64,000 nucleotides of DNA from MFD09286-c1 sp963701015 (GCA_963701015.1 OY969556.1:1302001-1366000); one strand, 5' to 3'; shown: positions 15,812-25,137, counted from the stretch's first letter. The notes: generated from the letters alone by a model not told the origin. Numbers and translations: made by a program.

Positions 15812-16570
15812 ATGTTTAAAGAAATTAAAATATTTTCGCAACATGGCATCCAATATATAAAGGATGTTACAAAAGTTGAACTAACAGAAAGGTTTAGGGG
15901 GCGACCATTGATTTCTTCAACTATTACTTTTGAGGAAGAAACGGAGTTGATTAAATTATGCCCGGTAAATGCCATTGAAAAATCTCCGCTTACCATTGAT
16001 ATAGGCAAATGTGTTTTTTGCAACGAATGTCATTTTTTATTTCCCGATAAAATAAAATTTACCAATGATTATAAAATTGCTTCTAATTCACGACAAGGTT
16101 TAAAAATAAAGGCCGGCGATAATATGGCAATTCAAATTCAACCAGAATTAGTACGAAAAGAAATAAAATCAATATTTAAAGGGGCATTAAAACTCAGACA
16201 AGTTTCGGCTGGTGGCGACAATTCAGCTGAAATGGAATTGAATGCAGCTGGCAATGTGAATTTTGATATGGGCCGTTGGGGAATTGAATTTGTGGCCTCT
16301 CCACGTCATGCTGACGGAATTGTTATAACCGGGCCAATTTCATCAAATATGGCTGAGGCAATACAAATAACTTATGATGCAATGCCATCGCCCAAAATGA
16401 TTATCCTGGTTGGGACTGATGCAATTAGTGGCGGTATATTTGAAGGTAGTAAAGCACTCGACCGTAGTTTTATTGATAAATATCCAATTGATTTGTACGT
16501 CCCTGGTAATCCACCGCATCCTTTGACATTTATCAATGGCATATGTTCATTAATAGGTAAATTCAAATAA
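15812..16570 (+). CDS. hyfI: Fused ferredoxin-like / NuoB(HyfI)-like small subunit lacking all N2-cluster cysteines
   Basis: 252 residues. The N-terminal domain (about 1-95) is ferredoxin-like. Cys50 (CPVNAI) and Cys67/70/73 (CVFCNEC) remain, enough for one [4Fe-4S] cluster. The C-terminal domain (about 125-252) is clearly NuoB/HyfI-like (VASPRHADGIVITGP; MPSPKMIILVG; SGGIF; PPHP). The four cluster ligands of this fold are replaced: the CxxC pair by Asp136 and Ala139, the GxC cysteine by Asp203, and the GCPP cysteine by Asn233. So the electron-carrying core cluster of complex I and hydrogenases cannot form. It is the last gene of the operon. Identity is firm; the function of such a subunit is unknown. 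Confidence 0.86.
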   Translation: MFKEIKIFSQHGIQYIKDVTKVELTERFRGRPLISSTITFEEETELIKLCPVNAIEKSPLTIDIGKCVFCNECHFLFPDKIKFTNDYKIASNSRQGLKIKAGDNMAIQIQPELVRKEIKSIFKGALKLRQVSAGGDNSAEMELNAAGNVNFDMGRWGIEFVASPRHADGIVITGPISSNMAEAIQITYDAMPSPKMIILVGTDAISGGIFEGSKALDRSFIDKYPIDLYVPGNPPHPLTFINGICSLIGKFK

Positions 16571-16654
16571 TCAAATTTTCTTAATCTACAATATCAGTGC
16601 CTTTCGGAAATTGAAATGTAATTTCTGTATTAAATTTTCTTAATATTGAATCCA

Positions 16655-16688
16655 TTGTGCTATTTTTTTTGGTACATTTGTACCTTTA
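16655..16688 (+). promoter_or_regulatory. Promoter region of ppdK
   Basis: TACATTTG (16673-16680) matches TAnnTTTG and is followed at once by a second, weaker copy, TACCTTTA (16681-16688). A TTG lies at 16655-16657, 15 bases from the first copy and 23 from the second. The resulting leader is about 60 bases. Confidence 0.55.
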
Positions 16689-16747
16689 TTTTTAAAAAAT
16701 ATCAATATAATATTCTAATTATCAAATAATTAAACTAATAAATAACA

Positions 16748-19474
16748 ATGTCACAATTAAAAAGAGTTTATTTCTTCGGGGCAAAAAGTGCCGATGGAAA
16801 AGCAGATATGAAAAATCTGTTGGGTGGCAAAGGTGCTAACCTGGCCGAAATGTGTCTTTTGGGTTTACCAGTTCCAGCTGGTTTTACAGTTACAACCGAA
16901 GTTTGTACTGAATACTATGCCAATAATTGCGAACTTCCTGCAGAATTAATTGCAGATGTTTGGGCCAACATGAAGAAAGTGGAAGATGTAATGGGTATGA
17001 AATATGGCGATGCAGAAAACGCTTTATTGGTTTCATGCCGTTCTGGTGCACGTAAATCAATGCCCGGTATGATGGATACAGTATTGAACGTAGGTTTATG
17101 TTCAGCAACTATTCCAGGTTTTATTAAAAAAACCAACAATCCACGTTTTGTATGGGATTCATACCGTCGTTTGGTTATGATGTATGCCGATGTGGTTATG
17201 GAAAAAGCCGAAGGTATTGAACCTAAGGATGGTAAAGGCATTCGTAAAGTTTTAGATGATATTCTTGATGAATATAAACATAAAAATGGCTATAAATCTG
17301 ATACTGAAATTCCTGCTGAAGGTTTAAAAGAATTATCAGAAGTTTTCAAGAAAAAAGTTAAAGAAGTATTGGGAAAAGAATTCCCAGATGATGCTAAAGA
17401 ACAAGTTATTGGTGGTATAAAAGCCGTTTTTAAAAGCTGGAATGGTAAGAAAGCAATATCTTATCGCCGTATCGAAGGAATTCCTGACGAATGGGGAACT
17501 GCTGTAAACGTTCAGGCAATGGTATTTGGAAATATGGGCGATTCATCAGCAACTGGTGTTGCATTTACACGTAACCCGGCAACTGGCGAAAATAAATTCT
17601 ATGGTGAATGGTTGGTTAATGCTCAGGGCGAAGATGTTGTTGCCGGAATCCGTACTCCAAGTCCTTTGAATGATGATACCAAAAACGAACAAAACAAACA
17701 TTTACATAGTATGCAGGAAGCTATGCCTTCTACATACAAAGAATTAGATGACATTCGTAATATTCTTGAAAAAGCATACAAAGATATGCTCGACATTGAA
17801 TTTACTATTCAGGAAGGCAAATTGTATATGTTACAATGCCGTGCCGGTAAACGTACAGGTACTGCTGCATTGAATATGGCAATGGACATGCTTGCAGAGA
17901 AATTGATTGATGAAAAGATGGCAGTAACTCGTGTTGAACCACAACAATTGGATGAATTGTTGCACCCGATTTGTGATCCATCTGTTGAAAAAAATTACAG
18001 TATTGCAGTTAAAGGTTTACCTGCCGGCCCTGGAGCAGCAGTTGGTAAAGTTGTATTTACCGCTGAAGACGCTGTAGCTTGGCAACGTAAAGGTGAAAAA
18101 GTAATTTTGGTTCGCGAGGAAACAAATCCTGAAGATGTTGAAGGTATGCGTGCTGCAGAGGGTATTCTTACCGCTCGTGGAGGTATGACTTCTCATGCAG
18201 CTTTAGTTGCTCGTGGTTGGGGAAAATGCTGTATAGTTGGTGCAGGAGGTTTGCATGTTGATGTTGCCGGTAAAAAAGCAAAAATTTCCGGAACCGATAT
18301 CGTTATTAAAGAAGGTGATATGATTACCTTAAACGGTACAAAAGGAGCTGTTTATATTGGCGGGTTAAAACTTATGGATGCTTCTGAAAACCCACGTTTT
18401 CAGACATTTATGAAAATAGTTGATAAATTCCGCACCATGGGTGTCCGCACTAATGCTGATACTCCCGCTGATGCAAAAATAGCCCGTGATTATGGCGCTG
18501 AAGGTATTGGTTTATTCCGTACCGAACATATGTTCTATGGTGTTGGCGCTGATCAACCTTTGTTCTTATTACGCAAAATGATTTTAAGCGAAGGAGAAGC
18601 TGAACGTCGTAAAGCATTAGATGAACTTTTCGTTTTCGTTAAAAAAGATATTAAAGCTACTTTATTGGCAATGGATACACTGCCTGTTACTTTCCGTTTG
18701 CTCGATCCACCTTTGCATGAATTTGTTCCACAAAGTGCTGAAAAGCAAGCTGAATTGGCAAAATCATTAGGAATTACTCCTCAGGCAATTGCAAAACGTG
18801 GCGAAGCATTACACGAAAGTAACCCAATGATGGGACACCGTGGTGTTCGTTTGGGTGTTACTTATCCAGAAGTTTCGGAAATGCAAATTCGTGCAATTTT
18901 CGAATCGAGCGCAGAATTAACAAAAGAAGGTAAATATCCTCATGCTGAAATTATGGTTCCGGTAACCTGCGATGTTGCTGAAATTGATTTTACCAAGAAA
19001 ATTGTTGATCGCGTTTATGCTGAAGTTTGCGCTAAATTTGGTATTAAATCGATTGGTTACAAATATGGTACCATGATTGAAATTCCTCGTGCTTGCTTAC
19101 TTTCAGACCGCATGGCAAAAACTGCAGAATTCTTTTCATTTGGAACTAACGACCTTACTCAAATGAGCTTTGGTTTTAGTCGTGATGATATAGGTGGTTT
19201 TATGAACGATTATCTCGACAAAAAAATATTGGCTGCCGATCCATTCCAGACTATTGATCAGGATGGTGTTGGCCAGTTAATTAAAATGTCAGTTGAAAAA
19301 GGCCGTGCAACCCGCCCTGACTTAAAAGTTGGTATTTGCGGTGAACAAGGTGGCGACCCTGCATCTGTTGAATTTTGCTTCAAAGCAGGTTTAACTTATG
19401 TTAGTTGTTCTCCATTCCGTGTTCCAATTGCACGTTTGGCTGCTGCTCAATCTGCTATTAAAGCTGGAAAATAA
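16748..19474 (+). CDS. ppdK: Pyruvate, phosphate dikinase
   Basis: Interconverts pyruvate + ATP + phosphate and phosphoenolpyruvate + AMP + pyrophosphate in the cytosol. At 908 residues it has the usual bacterial length. An N-terminal ATP-grasp domain (GGKGANLAEM) comes first. The swivelling phosphohistidine domain carries GGMTSHAALVARGWG, with the catalytic His at 483. The C-terminal PEP barrel has IGLFRTEHMF, FGTNDLTQM and the catalytic Cys887 in SCSPFRVP. It has its own promoter and terminator and is not part of the upstream operon. It supports gluconeogenesis or pyrophosphate-dependent glycolysis. Confidence 0.97.
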   Translation: MSQLKRVYFFGAKSADGKADMKNLLGGKGANLAEMCLLGLPVPAGFTVTTEVCTEYYANNCELPAELIADVWANMKKVEDVMGMKYGDAENALLVSCRSGARKSMPGMMDTVLNVGLCSATIPGFIKKTNNPRFVWDSYRRLVMMYADVVMEKAEGIEPKDGKGIRKVLDDILDEYKHKNGYKSDTEIPAEGLKELSEVFKKKVKEVLGKEFPDDAKEQVIGGIKAVFKSWNGKKAISYRRIEGIPDEWGTAVNVQAMVFGNMGDSSATGVAFTRNPATGENKFYGEWLVNAQGEDVVAGIRTPSPLNDDTKNEQNKHLHSMQEAMPSTYKELDDIRNILEKAYKDMLDIEFTIQEGKLYMLQCRAGKRTGTAALNMAMDMLAEKLIDEKMAVTRVEPQQLDELLHPICDPSVEKNYSIAVKGLPAGPGAAVGKVVFTAEDAVAWQRKGEKVILVREETNPEDVEGMRAAEGILTARGGMTSHAALVARGWGKCCIVGAGGLHVDVAGKKAKISGTDIVIKEGDMITLNGTKGAVYIGGLKLMDASENPRFQTFMKIVDKFRTMGVRTNADTPADAKIARDYGAEGIGLFRTEHMFYGVGADQPLFLLRKMILSEGEAERRKALDELFVFVKKDIKATLLAMDTLPVTFRLLDPPLHEFVPQSAEKQAELAKSLGITPQAIAKRGEALHESNPMMGHRGVRLGVTYPEVSEMQIRAIFESSAELTKEGKYPHAEIMVPVTCDVAEIDFTKKIVDRVYAEVCAKFGIKSIGYKYGTMIEIPRACLLSDRMAKTAEFFSFGTNDLTQMSFGFSRDDIGGFMNDYLDKKILAADPFQTIDQDGVGQLIKMSVEKGRATRPDLKVGICGEQGGDPASVEFCFKAGLTYVSCSPFRVPIARLAAAQSAIKAGK

Positions 19475-19497
19475 TTTTTAGTGAATATTTGAAATAG

Positions 19498-19525
19498 AAG
19501 CCGTTCGAAAGGACGGCTTTTTTTA
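19498..19525 (+). terminator. Rho-independent terminator after ppdK
   Basis: AAGCCGTTC (19498-19506) and GGACGGCTT (19511-19519) form a nine-base stem with one G-T wobble, capped by a GAAA tetraloop and followed by a run of Ts. Confidence 0.9.
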
Positions 19526-19706
19526 TGCTTTAATGTATTATGGAATTTCAACATTTAGCGCATTAAAATACACATTCGTGTAATAGATTTAAATAGTTAA
19601 GTAAATACATTTGATTCATCAAAATAAATTATAAAGGTTGTTTATATTAATAAATGTTTATTAAACATCTGTATTTATTATTAATATTCTATAAAAATTG
19701 CACTAA

Positions 19707-21677
19707 ATGAAGAAATTAGTTTATTTATTATTGTTCACTACAATTTGCATTAATACTATATTTTCTCAGGGTTTTACTATTTCCGGAACCCAACTGATGG
19801 ATGCCAATGGAAAACCCTTTATTATGAGAGGGTTCGCCGTTCCATTAGCTTGGTTTGTGAGCGATGTGAAAAGTAATATTGTCAATATTAAAAAAGTTAC
19901 CAATGCCAATTGTTTAAGAATTGTAATGTCAACTTCTACATCTGATGCTGATTGGCAAGCTTGTGTTAAAAGCTGTATTGCAAACAATATTATTCCTGAA
20001 GTTGAACTACACGACCAAACCTGTGGGACAACGTTAAGTGGATTGGCAACTATGGCAAATTGGTGGGTTTCTAAAAAATCGTTTTTAACCAGCCCGGCTA
20101 TTGAGAAATATATTTTAATTAATATAGCCAATGAATGGGGTGATTGGAACATGGCAAAAAATTCACCCACATCATGGCGCGATGCATATATTAATGCCAT
20201 ATCAATAATGCGCAGAGGAGGAATTTCTACAACTTTAGTCATTGATGCACCGAATTGCGGACAGGACTTGATAAATGGAAGCACATTAAAATCATATGCA
20301 TTGACTGTTTTTAATAGCGATTCATTAAAAAATTGCTTGTTTACTGTTCATTTATATGGCGAGTGGTGTCCGGGTGGCGGATCATCGCCAGCAAACCTTC
20401 CTTCAATAAAAAATGTCGGAATTCCTTTTATTGTTGGGGAATTTGCAGATCAGAGTTCACAGGGAAATTTAGATGAATTGGCTGTTATGAATACATGCAA
20501 GTCGAATAATATTGGATGGATGGCATGGTCGTGGAAAGGAAATAACGAACCAGTGCTTGACATGAGCAATGATTGGGCTGGCACAAGTTTAACACCATGG
20601 GGTAATATTTGTGTTAATAATGAAAATGGATTAAGGAATACTTCTCAAATGGCATCGGTATTTACAGGTGATAGTGGATGTATTTCGACAACAATAATTC
20701 CTTATGTAAAAGTTAACGACGGAAGTTTAAGTCAGGTGTCTGAAGTTGTTGTTAATATAGGGGATTCAATTGTTATTAGTCCTAAACCTGACAGTGGGGG
20801 TAATTGGAAATGGTCAGGCCCAAATGGATATACATCAACATTCAGGGAAGTTTCATTTACAAATATGCAATCCAATCAAATAGGTTATTATATTGCCATT
20901 TATACCAATAGCGATAGCTGTATAAGTTCAGCTTCATTTCATATAAGCGTTGTTGCTTATGCTGCAGGAGATACATTGTTATCGGGTGCAACTTATAAAA
21001 TTATCAATAAATTTAGTGGAAAGGCCATTGATGTTACTAATTCATCAGTTGACGATGGTGCATTCGTTATTCAAAAAACACCTGTAGATAGCTTATTAAG
21101 CCAGGAGTGGATGCTGAAAAATACTTCAGGTAGTAATTGGCAAATTGTTTCGGCTAATAGTGGGAAAGTATTGGATGTTGCAGGTGCCTCAAAAATTAGC
21201 GGAGCGCCAATAAATCAAATGGTTGATACTTTAACAGCGTTAAATATGAAATGGCAATTTACAAAAGATAATCTGGGTTATTATCAAATTAAAAATGTTA
21301 AAAGTAGCGATTGCCTTGACTTAATGGGTATTTCATCTTTAGATGGAACGTCAATAATTCAGGGAACATGTATAACTGATGACAATCAAAAGTTTACACT
21401 TGTCAAGTTAAAAGATCCGGTTGTTGGTATATCAAAGTTAAATTCAAATAATTTAAGTATATATCCAAATCCTAATGATAATGGGCAGTTTATAGTCACT
21501 ACTGGATTAAACGGTATTCAAATTATGGAAATATATGATTTGCAAGGCAAATTAAGGTATTCCAGAATTTTAAATAAAGGTACTACACCAATAAATTCAA
21601 TATTAAATTCTGGTATATATATTGCGAAATTCACTAATTCTGAAAATTCAATAAGCTTGAAATTAATTGTAAATTAG
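19707..21677 (+). CDS. Secreted GH5 mannanase-like glycoside hydrolase with Ig-like, ricin-type lectin and T9SS domains
   Basis: 656 residues. A signal peptide (about 1-20) is followed by a GH5 catalytic domain (about 22-325) whose layout closely follows the subfamily 8 beta-mannanases (TISGTQLMDANGKPFIMRG near the start, then WMAWSWKGNN and LSNDWAG-like motifs). The acid/base Glu143 is in NIANEWGDW and the nucleophile Glu245 in IVGEF. An Ig-like module (about 340-415, with WKWSGPNGYTS), a ricin-type beta-trefoil (about 418-570, with repeated LD/QW motifs) and a Por secretion sorting domain (LSIYPNPNDNGQF) follow. Substrate specificity is inferred. It probably works with the esterase 31 bases downstream on an extracellular hemicellulose. 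Confidence 0.9.
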   Translation: MKKLVYLLLFTTICINTIFSQGFTISGTQLMDANGKPFIMRGFAVPLAWFVSDVKSNIVNIKKVTNANCLRIVMSTSTSDADWQACVKSCIANNIIPEVELHDQTCGTTLSGLATMANWWVSKKSFLTSPAIEKYILINIANEWGDWNMAKNSPTSWRDAYINAISIMRRGGISTTLVIDAPNCGQDLINGSTLKSYALTVFNSDSLKNCLFTVHLYGEWCPGGGSSPANLPSIKNVGIPFIVGEFADQSSQGNLDELAVMNTCKSNNIGWMAWSWKGNNEPVLDMSNDWAGTSLTPWGNICVNNENGLRNTSQMASVFTGDSGCISTTIIPYVKVNDGSLSQVSEVVVNIGDSIVISPKPDSGGNWKWSGPNGYTSTFREVSFTNMQSNQIGYYIAIYTNSDSCISSASFHISVVAYAAGDTLLSGATYKIINKFSGKAIDVTNSSVDDGAFVIQKTPVDSLLSQEWMLKNTSGSNWQIVSANSGKVLDVAGASKISGAPINQMVDTLTALNMKWQFTKDNLGYYQIKNVKSSDCLDLMGISSLDGTSIIQGTCITDDNQKFTLVKLKDPVVGISKLNSNNLSIYPNPNDNGQFIVTTGLNGIQIMEIYDLQGKLRYSRILNKGTTPINSILNSGIYIAKFTNSENSISLKLIVN

Positions 21678-21708
21678 GGTATATATTCAATTTTAAATTT
21701 ATATTCAG

Positions 21709-23328
21709 ATGAAAAAATATATTTATTCTTTATCAATAGCATTTTTGGTTATTCTCCAAGCTAACTCTGCAATAGTTCCTAATCCAATAATTTCCGGGGG
21801 AAAGGTTGCCTATACGTCCAATGGCAAAGTTTCATATTTAACTGATAACAAATTTGGAACTACATCTTTAAGCATTAAAAATGGTTCCTGGATTGCATTA
21901 AAATTAGATTCGGGATATTCAAAAATATTTGTGAACTGGAACAATCCAAATTATTCCTGGTCCGATACAATTTCCAAGATAAATAGTTGTAATGAGAAAG
22001 TATTATGCCCGGTGAATTATATCATTCAAACTTCTTCAAATTCTACTGATGGTTCTGATGGAACCTGGGTTACAAAAGATTCTATCGTTGGAAACGTAGT
22101 TACTGCAAGAGGCCATTTAATTGATTTTAAAGGAGCTAGTTGGGTAAAAATGTCTATTTTGGTAGGTGGTGGAAATATTGATGAATTTGAGGTTTTTGAT
22201 GTTGCCGATTCAATGAGCATTGCTCAAGATTCCTGGTTTTTCCCGGGAACCAGTATTTCAGCAAATGCATTCAAAGCTACTCCTCCATCACATGATTTTG
22301 CTGATGATATTGCCAATTCATTTTCGTGCTATAACCCAATTATGATAAGAGGTGGAATACCATGTATATTAAGTAGTGATATGGCAACAGATATTTCAAA
22401 ATACTTAAAAATGGCTGGCAATGTAAAATACTGGGCTATTGAAATGGGGACCAATGATGCATGGGGAGGAGGCAATGGAAATGTAAGCACTTTTACTAAA
22501 AATATGCAAAAAATTATTGATTCATGTAAAACAAAAGGAATACAACCAATTATTGCTCGTTTAAAAGGAAATGATTCTGCAGAAGCAAAATGGCAGGTAC
22601 ATCCCGATTTTTTGAAAGCAATTGATACTTTAACAGCACACAATCACTTAATTCCAGGGCCTGATTTTTATTCTTGGTTTGTTAATCACCCAACTCAGCT
22701 CAATAGTGATGGTGTTCACCCAAATGCAGCTGGGGCTGCGAGTATGCAATTATTATGGGCACAAACAATGGCATCGTTATATACAATTTCGAATAATTCA
22801 ACTATTTCTACTAAAGTGTTAATTAATTCAATAGTAAGTTCATCAGATTCCAGCGCTGCACTAACTTCCGGAGATACTCTAGGTTTGAGTGCTCAGGCAT
22901 TCGGAAATGGTTCATGGTTATGGAAAGGTCCGGCTGGATTTACTTCTGTCGATAGTGAAATTAAAATTGAAAATATCCAAACAAATCAGGCAGGTAATTA
23001 TATCGTTTCATATTTCAATGGTGATACTTTTAGTAACAAAACGATTAAGGTTATTGTACATGCAAAAGTTTTTATACAATCAATTTTGAAAAATAATAAT
23101 ATAAATATTTACCCTAATCCTTCTAATGGAGGCAACTTTAATATTGAATTTAAAAATTATACTATACCAACTGAAATTAAAATTTATGATGTTCAAGGCA
23201 AATTGTCATATAATTCAATTCTTATAAATAATGAAAATAAAATAGATATTTCCTTAAATTCAGGTGTTTACATTGTGAAATTAATGAACAGAAATATGAA
23301 TTTCTTTGAAAAGTTAATTGTTCAATAA
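21709..23328 (+). CDS. Secreted SGNH/GDSL-family esterase with Ig-like and T9SS domains
   Basis: 539 residues with a signal peptide (about 1-21). Residues 22-170 form a beta-rich carbohydrate-binding-like domain. The SGNH hydrolase domain follows, with the nucleophile Ser182 in GTS (usually GDS), block III GTND at 247-250, and the Asp334/His337 pair in SDGVHPN. An Ig-like module (WLWKGPAGFTS), very similar to that of the upstream glycosidase, precedes a type IX sorting domain (INIYPNPSNGGNF). Such proteins commonly remove acetyl groups from polysaccharides; deacetylation of mannan is the natural guess from its neighbour. Same strand, 31-base gap: a two-gene operon. Confidence 0.85.
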   Translation: MKKYIYSLSIAFLVILQANSAIVPNPIISGGKVAYTSNGKVSYLTDNKFGTTSLSIKNGSWIALKLDSGYSKIFVNWNNPNYSWSDTISKINSCNEKVLCPVNYIIQTSSNSTDGSDGTWVTKDSIVGNVVTARGHLIDFKGASWVKMSILVGGGNIDEFEVFDVADSMSIAQDSWFFPGTSISANAFKATPPSHDFADDIANSFSCYNPIMIRGGIPCILSSDMATDISKYLKMAGNVKYWAIEMGTNDAWGGGNGNVSTFTKNMQKIIDSCKTKGIQPIIARLKGNDSAEAKWQVHPDFLKAIDTLTAHNHLIPGPDFYSWFVNHPTQLNSDGVHPNAAGAASMQLLWAQTMASLYTISNNSTISTKVLINSIVSSSDSSAALTSGDTLGLSAQAFGNGSWLWKGPAGFTSVDSEIKIENIQTNQAGNYIVSYFNGDTFSNKTIKVIVHAKVFIQSILKNNNINIYPNPSNGGNFNIEFKNYTIPTEIKIYDVQGKLSYNSILINNENKIDISLNSGVYIVKLMNRNMNFFEKLIVQ

Positions 23329-23452
23329 ATATTTGAATTAATCCTGATATATTGTAATATAAATAAATTGAAGCACAATTATTTTCTATAAAATATTAAA
23401 TTTATAAGAATTTGTAATTATTTAATAGCTTTGAATATAATTGAAAAATTGT

Positions 23453-24037
23453 ATGAAAACTATTTCATTGGCTATAACTTTATTTTTTGTTCTCGACCCG
23501 TTTGGGAATTTGCCGGTTGTATTAGGTTTATTAACGAATATTGAACCAAAACGAAGAAGGAAAATAGTTATTCGTGAGTCGTTAATCGCTTTATTTTTAC
23601 TTCTTATATTTTATATCATTGGTCCCTGGTTTTTAAATTTATTTGAAGTTGGCGCAGCTGATTTGAAAATTTGTGGTGGAGCTGTATTAAGCATTATAGC
23701 ACTTAAGCTAATATTTCCCAATGAAAAAACAAGTGCGGTGAAGGAAATTGTATCTGAGCCTTTTATTGTCCCTTTAGCAATTCCGCTTATAGTAGGACCT
23801 TCTGCTCTTGCAACAGTAATGATTATGTCGGCACAATCATCAGCAAATGCGATGCTTGGATTTAGCATGATTATTTTAGCCTGGCTTTTAACAGCAATTT
23901 TATTATTATTGGGTGTAATGCTGGGATCATATATTCCTGGCAGGTTATTAATTGCACTCGAACGATTATCGGGCTTATTACTAGCAATAATTGCTGTACA
24001 TATGCTTATGAATGGTTTGCAAAATTATTTTAAATAA
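23453..24037 (+). CDS. MarC family integral membrane protein
   Basis: 194 residues from the ATG at 23453 (an in-frame TTG four codons upstream is less likely). Six membrane helices in two halves, with the family motifs LDPFGNLPVVLGL near the N-terminus and IPLIVGPSALATVMI in the middle. MarC proteins have no established transport substrate; the name reflects an early link to antibiotic resistance that was not upheld. The gene is alone, after a gap of about 120 bases. Confidence 0.9.
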   Translation: MKTISLAITLFFVLDPFGNLPVVLGLLTNIEPKRRRKIVIRESLIALFLLLIFYIIGPWFLNLFEVGAADLKICGGAVLSIIALKLIFPNEKTSAVKEIVSEPFIVPLAIPLIVGPSALATVMIMSAQSSANAMLGFSMIILAWLLTAILLLLGVMLGSYIPGRLLIALERLSGLLLAIIAVHMLMNGLQNYFK

Positions 24038-24057
24038 TATACCAAATAGAATTCAAA

Positions 24058-24655
24058 TCAAAATTGAAACGGAAGTTCATTTTGTTCATAATAGCTATAA
24101 GGTTCCAATAAATCTTCAGTATAATCATTTTCACCAGATATTTTTAGTTTTCTAATTGTATGAGCTTTTATTAAATATTAAGGTAATGGCTTTAAAATGC
24201 TCTTTATTTCATTTTCAGATAAGTTATTTTTAGTCCAATTTTCATTATTTAATATAAGAGGCATTCTCTTTTTTGTATTGTGAATATAGGCCATTAATTC
24301 ATTTGCTTCAGTTGTAATAATTGAAAAGATTTATATAATTTGCCTTCAATTTCAATGATATTATATATACCAGCAAACCACATAATCCTTTCATTTAAAA
24401 GAGTTATGTAATATGGAATTGTTTGTTTATTTATATGCCTCCATTCAAAGAATCCATTTGCCGGAATAATTTAACGATTATTTATTATCGCTTCTTTAAA
24501 AGATATTTTTTAAATATAGTTTCGGAAACTTCATTTAACGTTTGGTTCTGTATTTTTTTAATTTCAACTGTTGAATTAATATATGATGGTATAAGCACCC
24601 AATTATAATAATCAATTTTTTCTGCAATTATAATAGGCATTTTAGATGCACAAAT
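24058..24655 (-). pseudogene. Decayed SRAP (YedK/HMCES-like) gene
   Basis: Minus-strand translation in shifting frames recovers most of an SOS-response-associated peptidase. In order: MPIIIAEKIDYYNWVLIPS, QTLNEVSET, SFKEAI, IIPANGFFEWRHI, IPYYITL, WFAGIYN, SIITTEAN, HNTKKRMPLIL. Lesions: the N-terminal Met-Cys-Gly segment with the catalytic Cys2 is missing, one frameshift falls after KK near residue 45, a stop replaces the residue before IIPANG, another frameshift precedes SIITTEAN, and a stop follows LKPLP. Intact members crosslink to abasic sites in single-stranded DNA. With five or so independent defects, this is a genuine relic, not a sequencing artefact. Confidence 0.85.
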
Positions 24656-24786
24656 CTTATTTATTCACAACTAATTACACACTTAAAATTTAATATTTTT
24701 TACAATAATTATTGATAAATTTATAATTTAAGTTTAACTTTATGTTGTTATATATTCAAGTTTTAAAGCAAACTAATACTTTAATT

Positions 24787-25110
24787 ATGGAACATAAAAA
24801 TACAACAACTGCTTTTGAAATACAGGGCCATAAAGTTATAAATAATCTCGGAATAGTTCGCGGTATAATTGTCCGATCACGTTCAATTTTTGGTAATATT
24901 GGTGCAGCTTTTCAAACTTTGGCAGGTGGTAACATTACTATTTTATCTGAATTATGCGAAAAAACCAGGGACGACTCCTATAATTTAATGATAAAACATG
25001 CTGAATCGCTTGGCGCTGATGCAGTAATTGGAATAAGATATGAATCTACAGAAATAATGTCAGGGGTGACAGAAGTATTATGCTATGGAACGGCCGTTGT
25101 AATTGAATAA
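24787..25110 (+). CDS. YbjQ family (UPF0145) protein
   Basis: 107 residues from the ATG at 24787. The frame extends 15 codons further to 24742, but the family fold begins with the strand after EIQGHKVINNLG. Typical family segments are LGIVRGIIVRSRS, RDDSYNLMIKHAESLGADAVIGIRYES, and a final strand before VLCYGTAVVIE. These proteins form small ring-like oligomers annotated as heavy-metal-binding; the function is not known. Stand-alone gene. Confidence 0.85.
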   Translation: MEHKNTTTAFEIQGHKVINNLGIVRGIIVRSRSIFGNIGAAFQTLAGGNITILSELCEKTRDDSYNLMIKHAESLGADAVIGIRYESTEIMSGVTEVLCYGTAVVIE

Positions 25111-25137
25111 ATAACCAATAATTTATTCAATTATACT

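Noticed and set aside
9236..16570. Identity as NADH dehydrogenase (complex I) or as a functional [NiFe] hydrogenase
   Set aside because: Gene order and motifs are HyfB/C/E/F/G/I-like, there is no NADH module, the NiFe-ligand cysteines are missing, and no hydrogenase maturation genes are in the window.
24423..24608. 61-residue plus-strand frame
   Set aside because: It is the antisense of the decayed SRAP gene, whose minus-strand translation explains the sequence much better.
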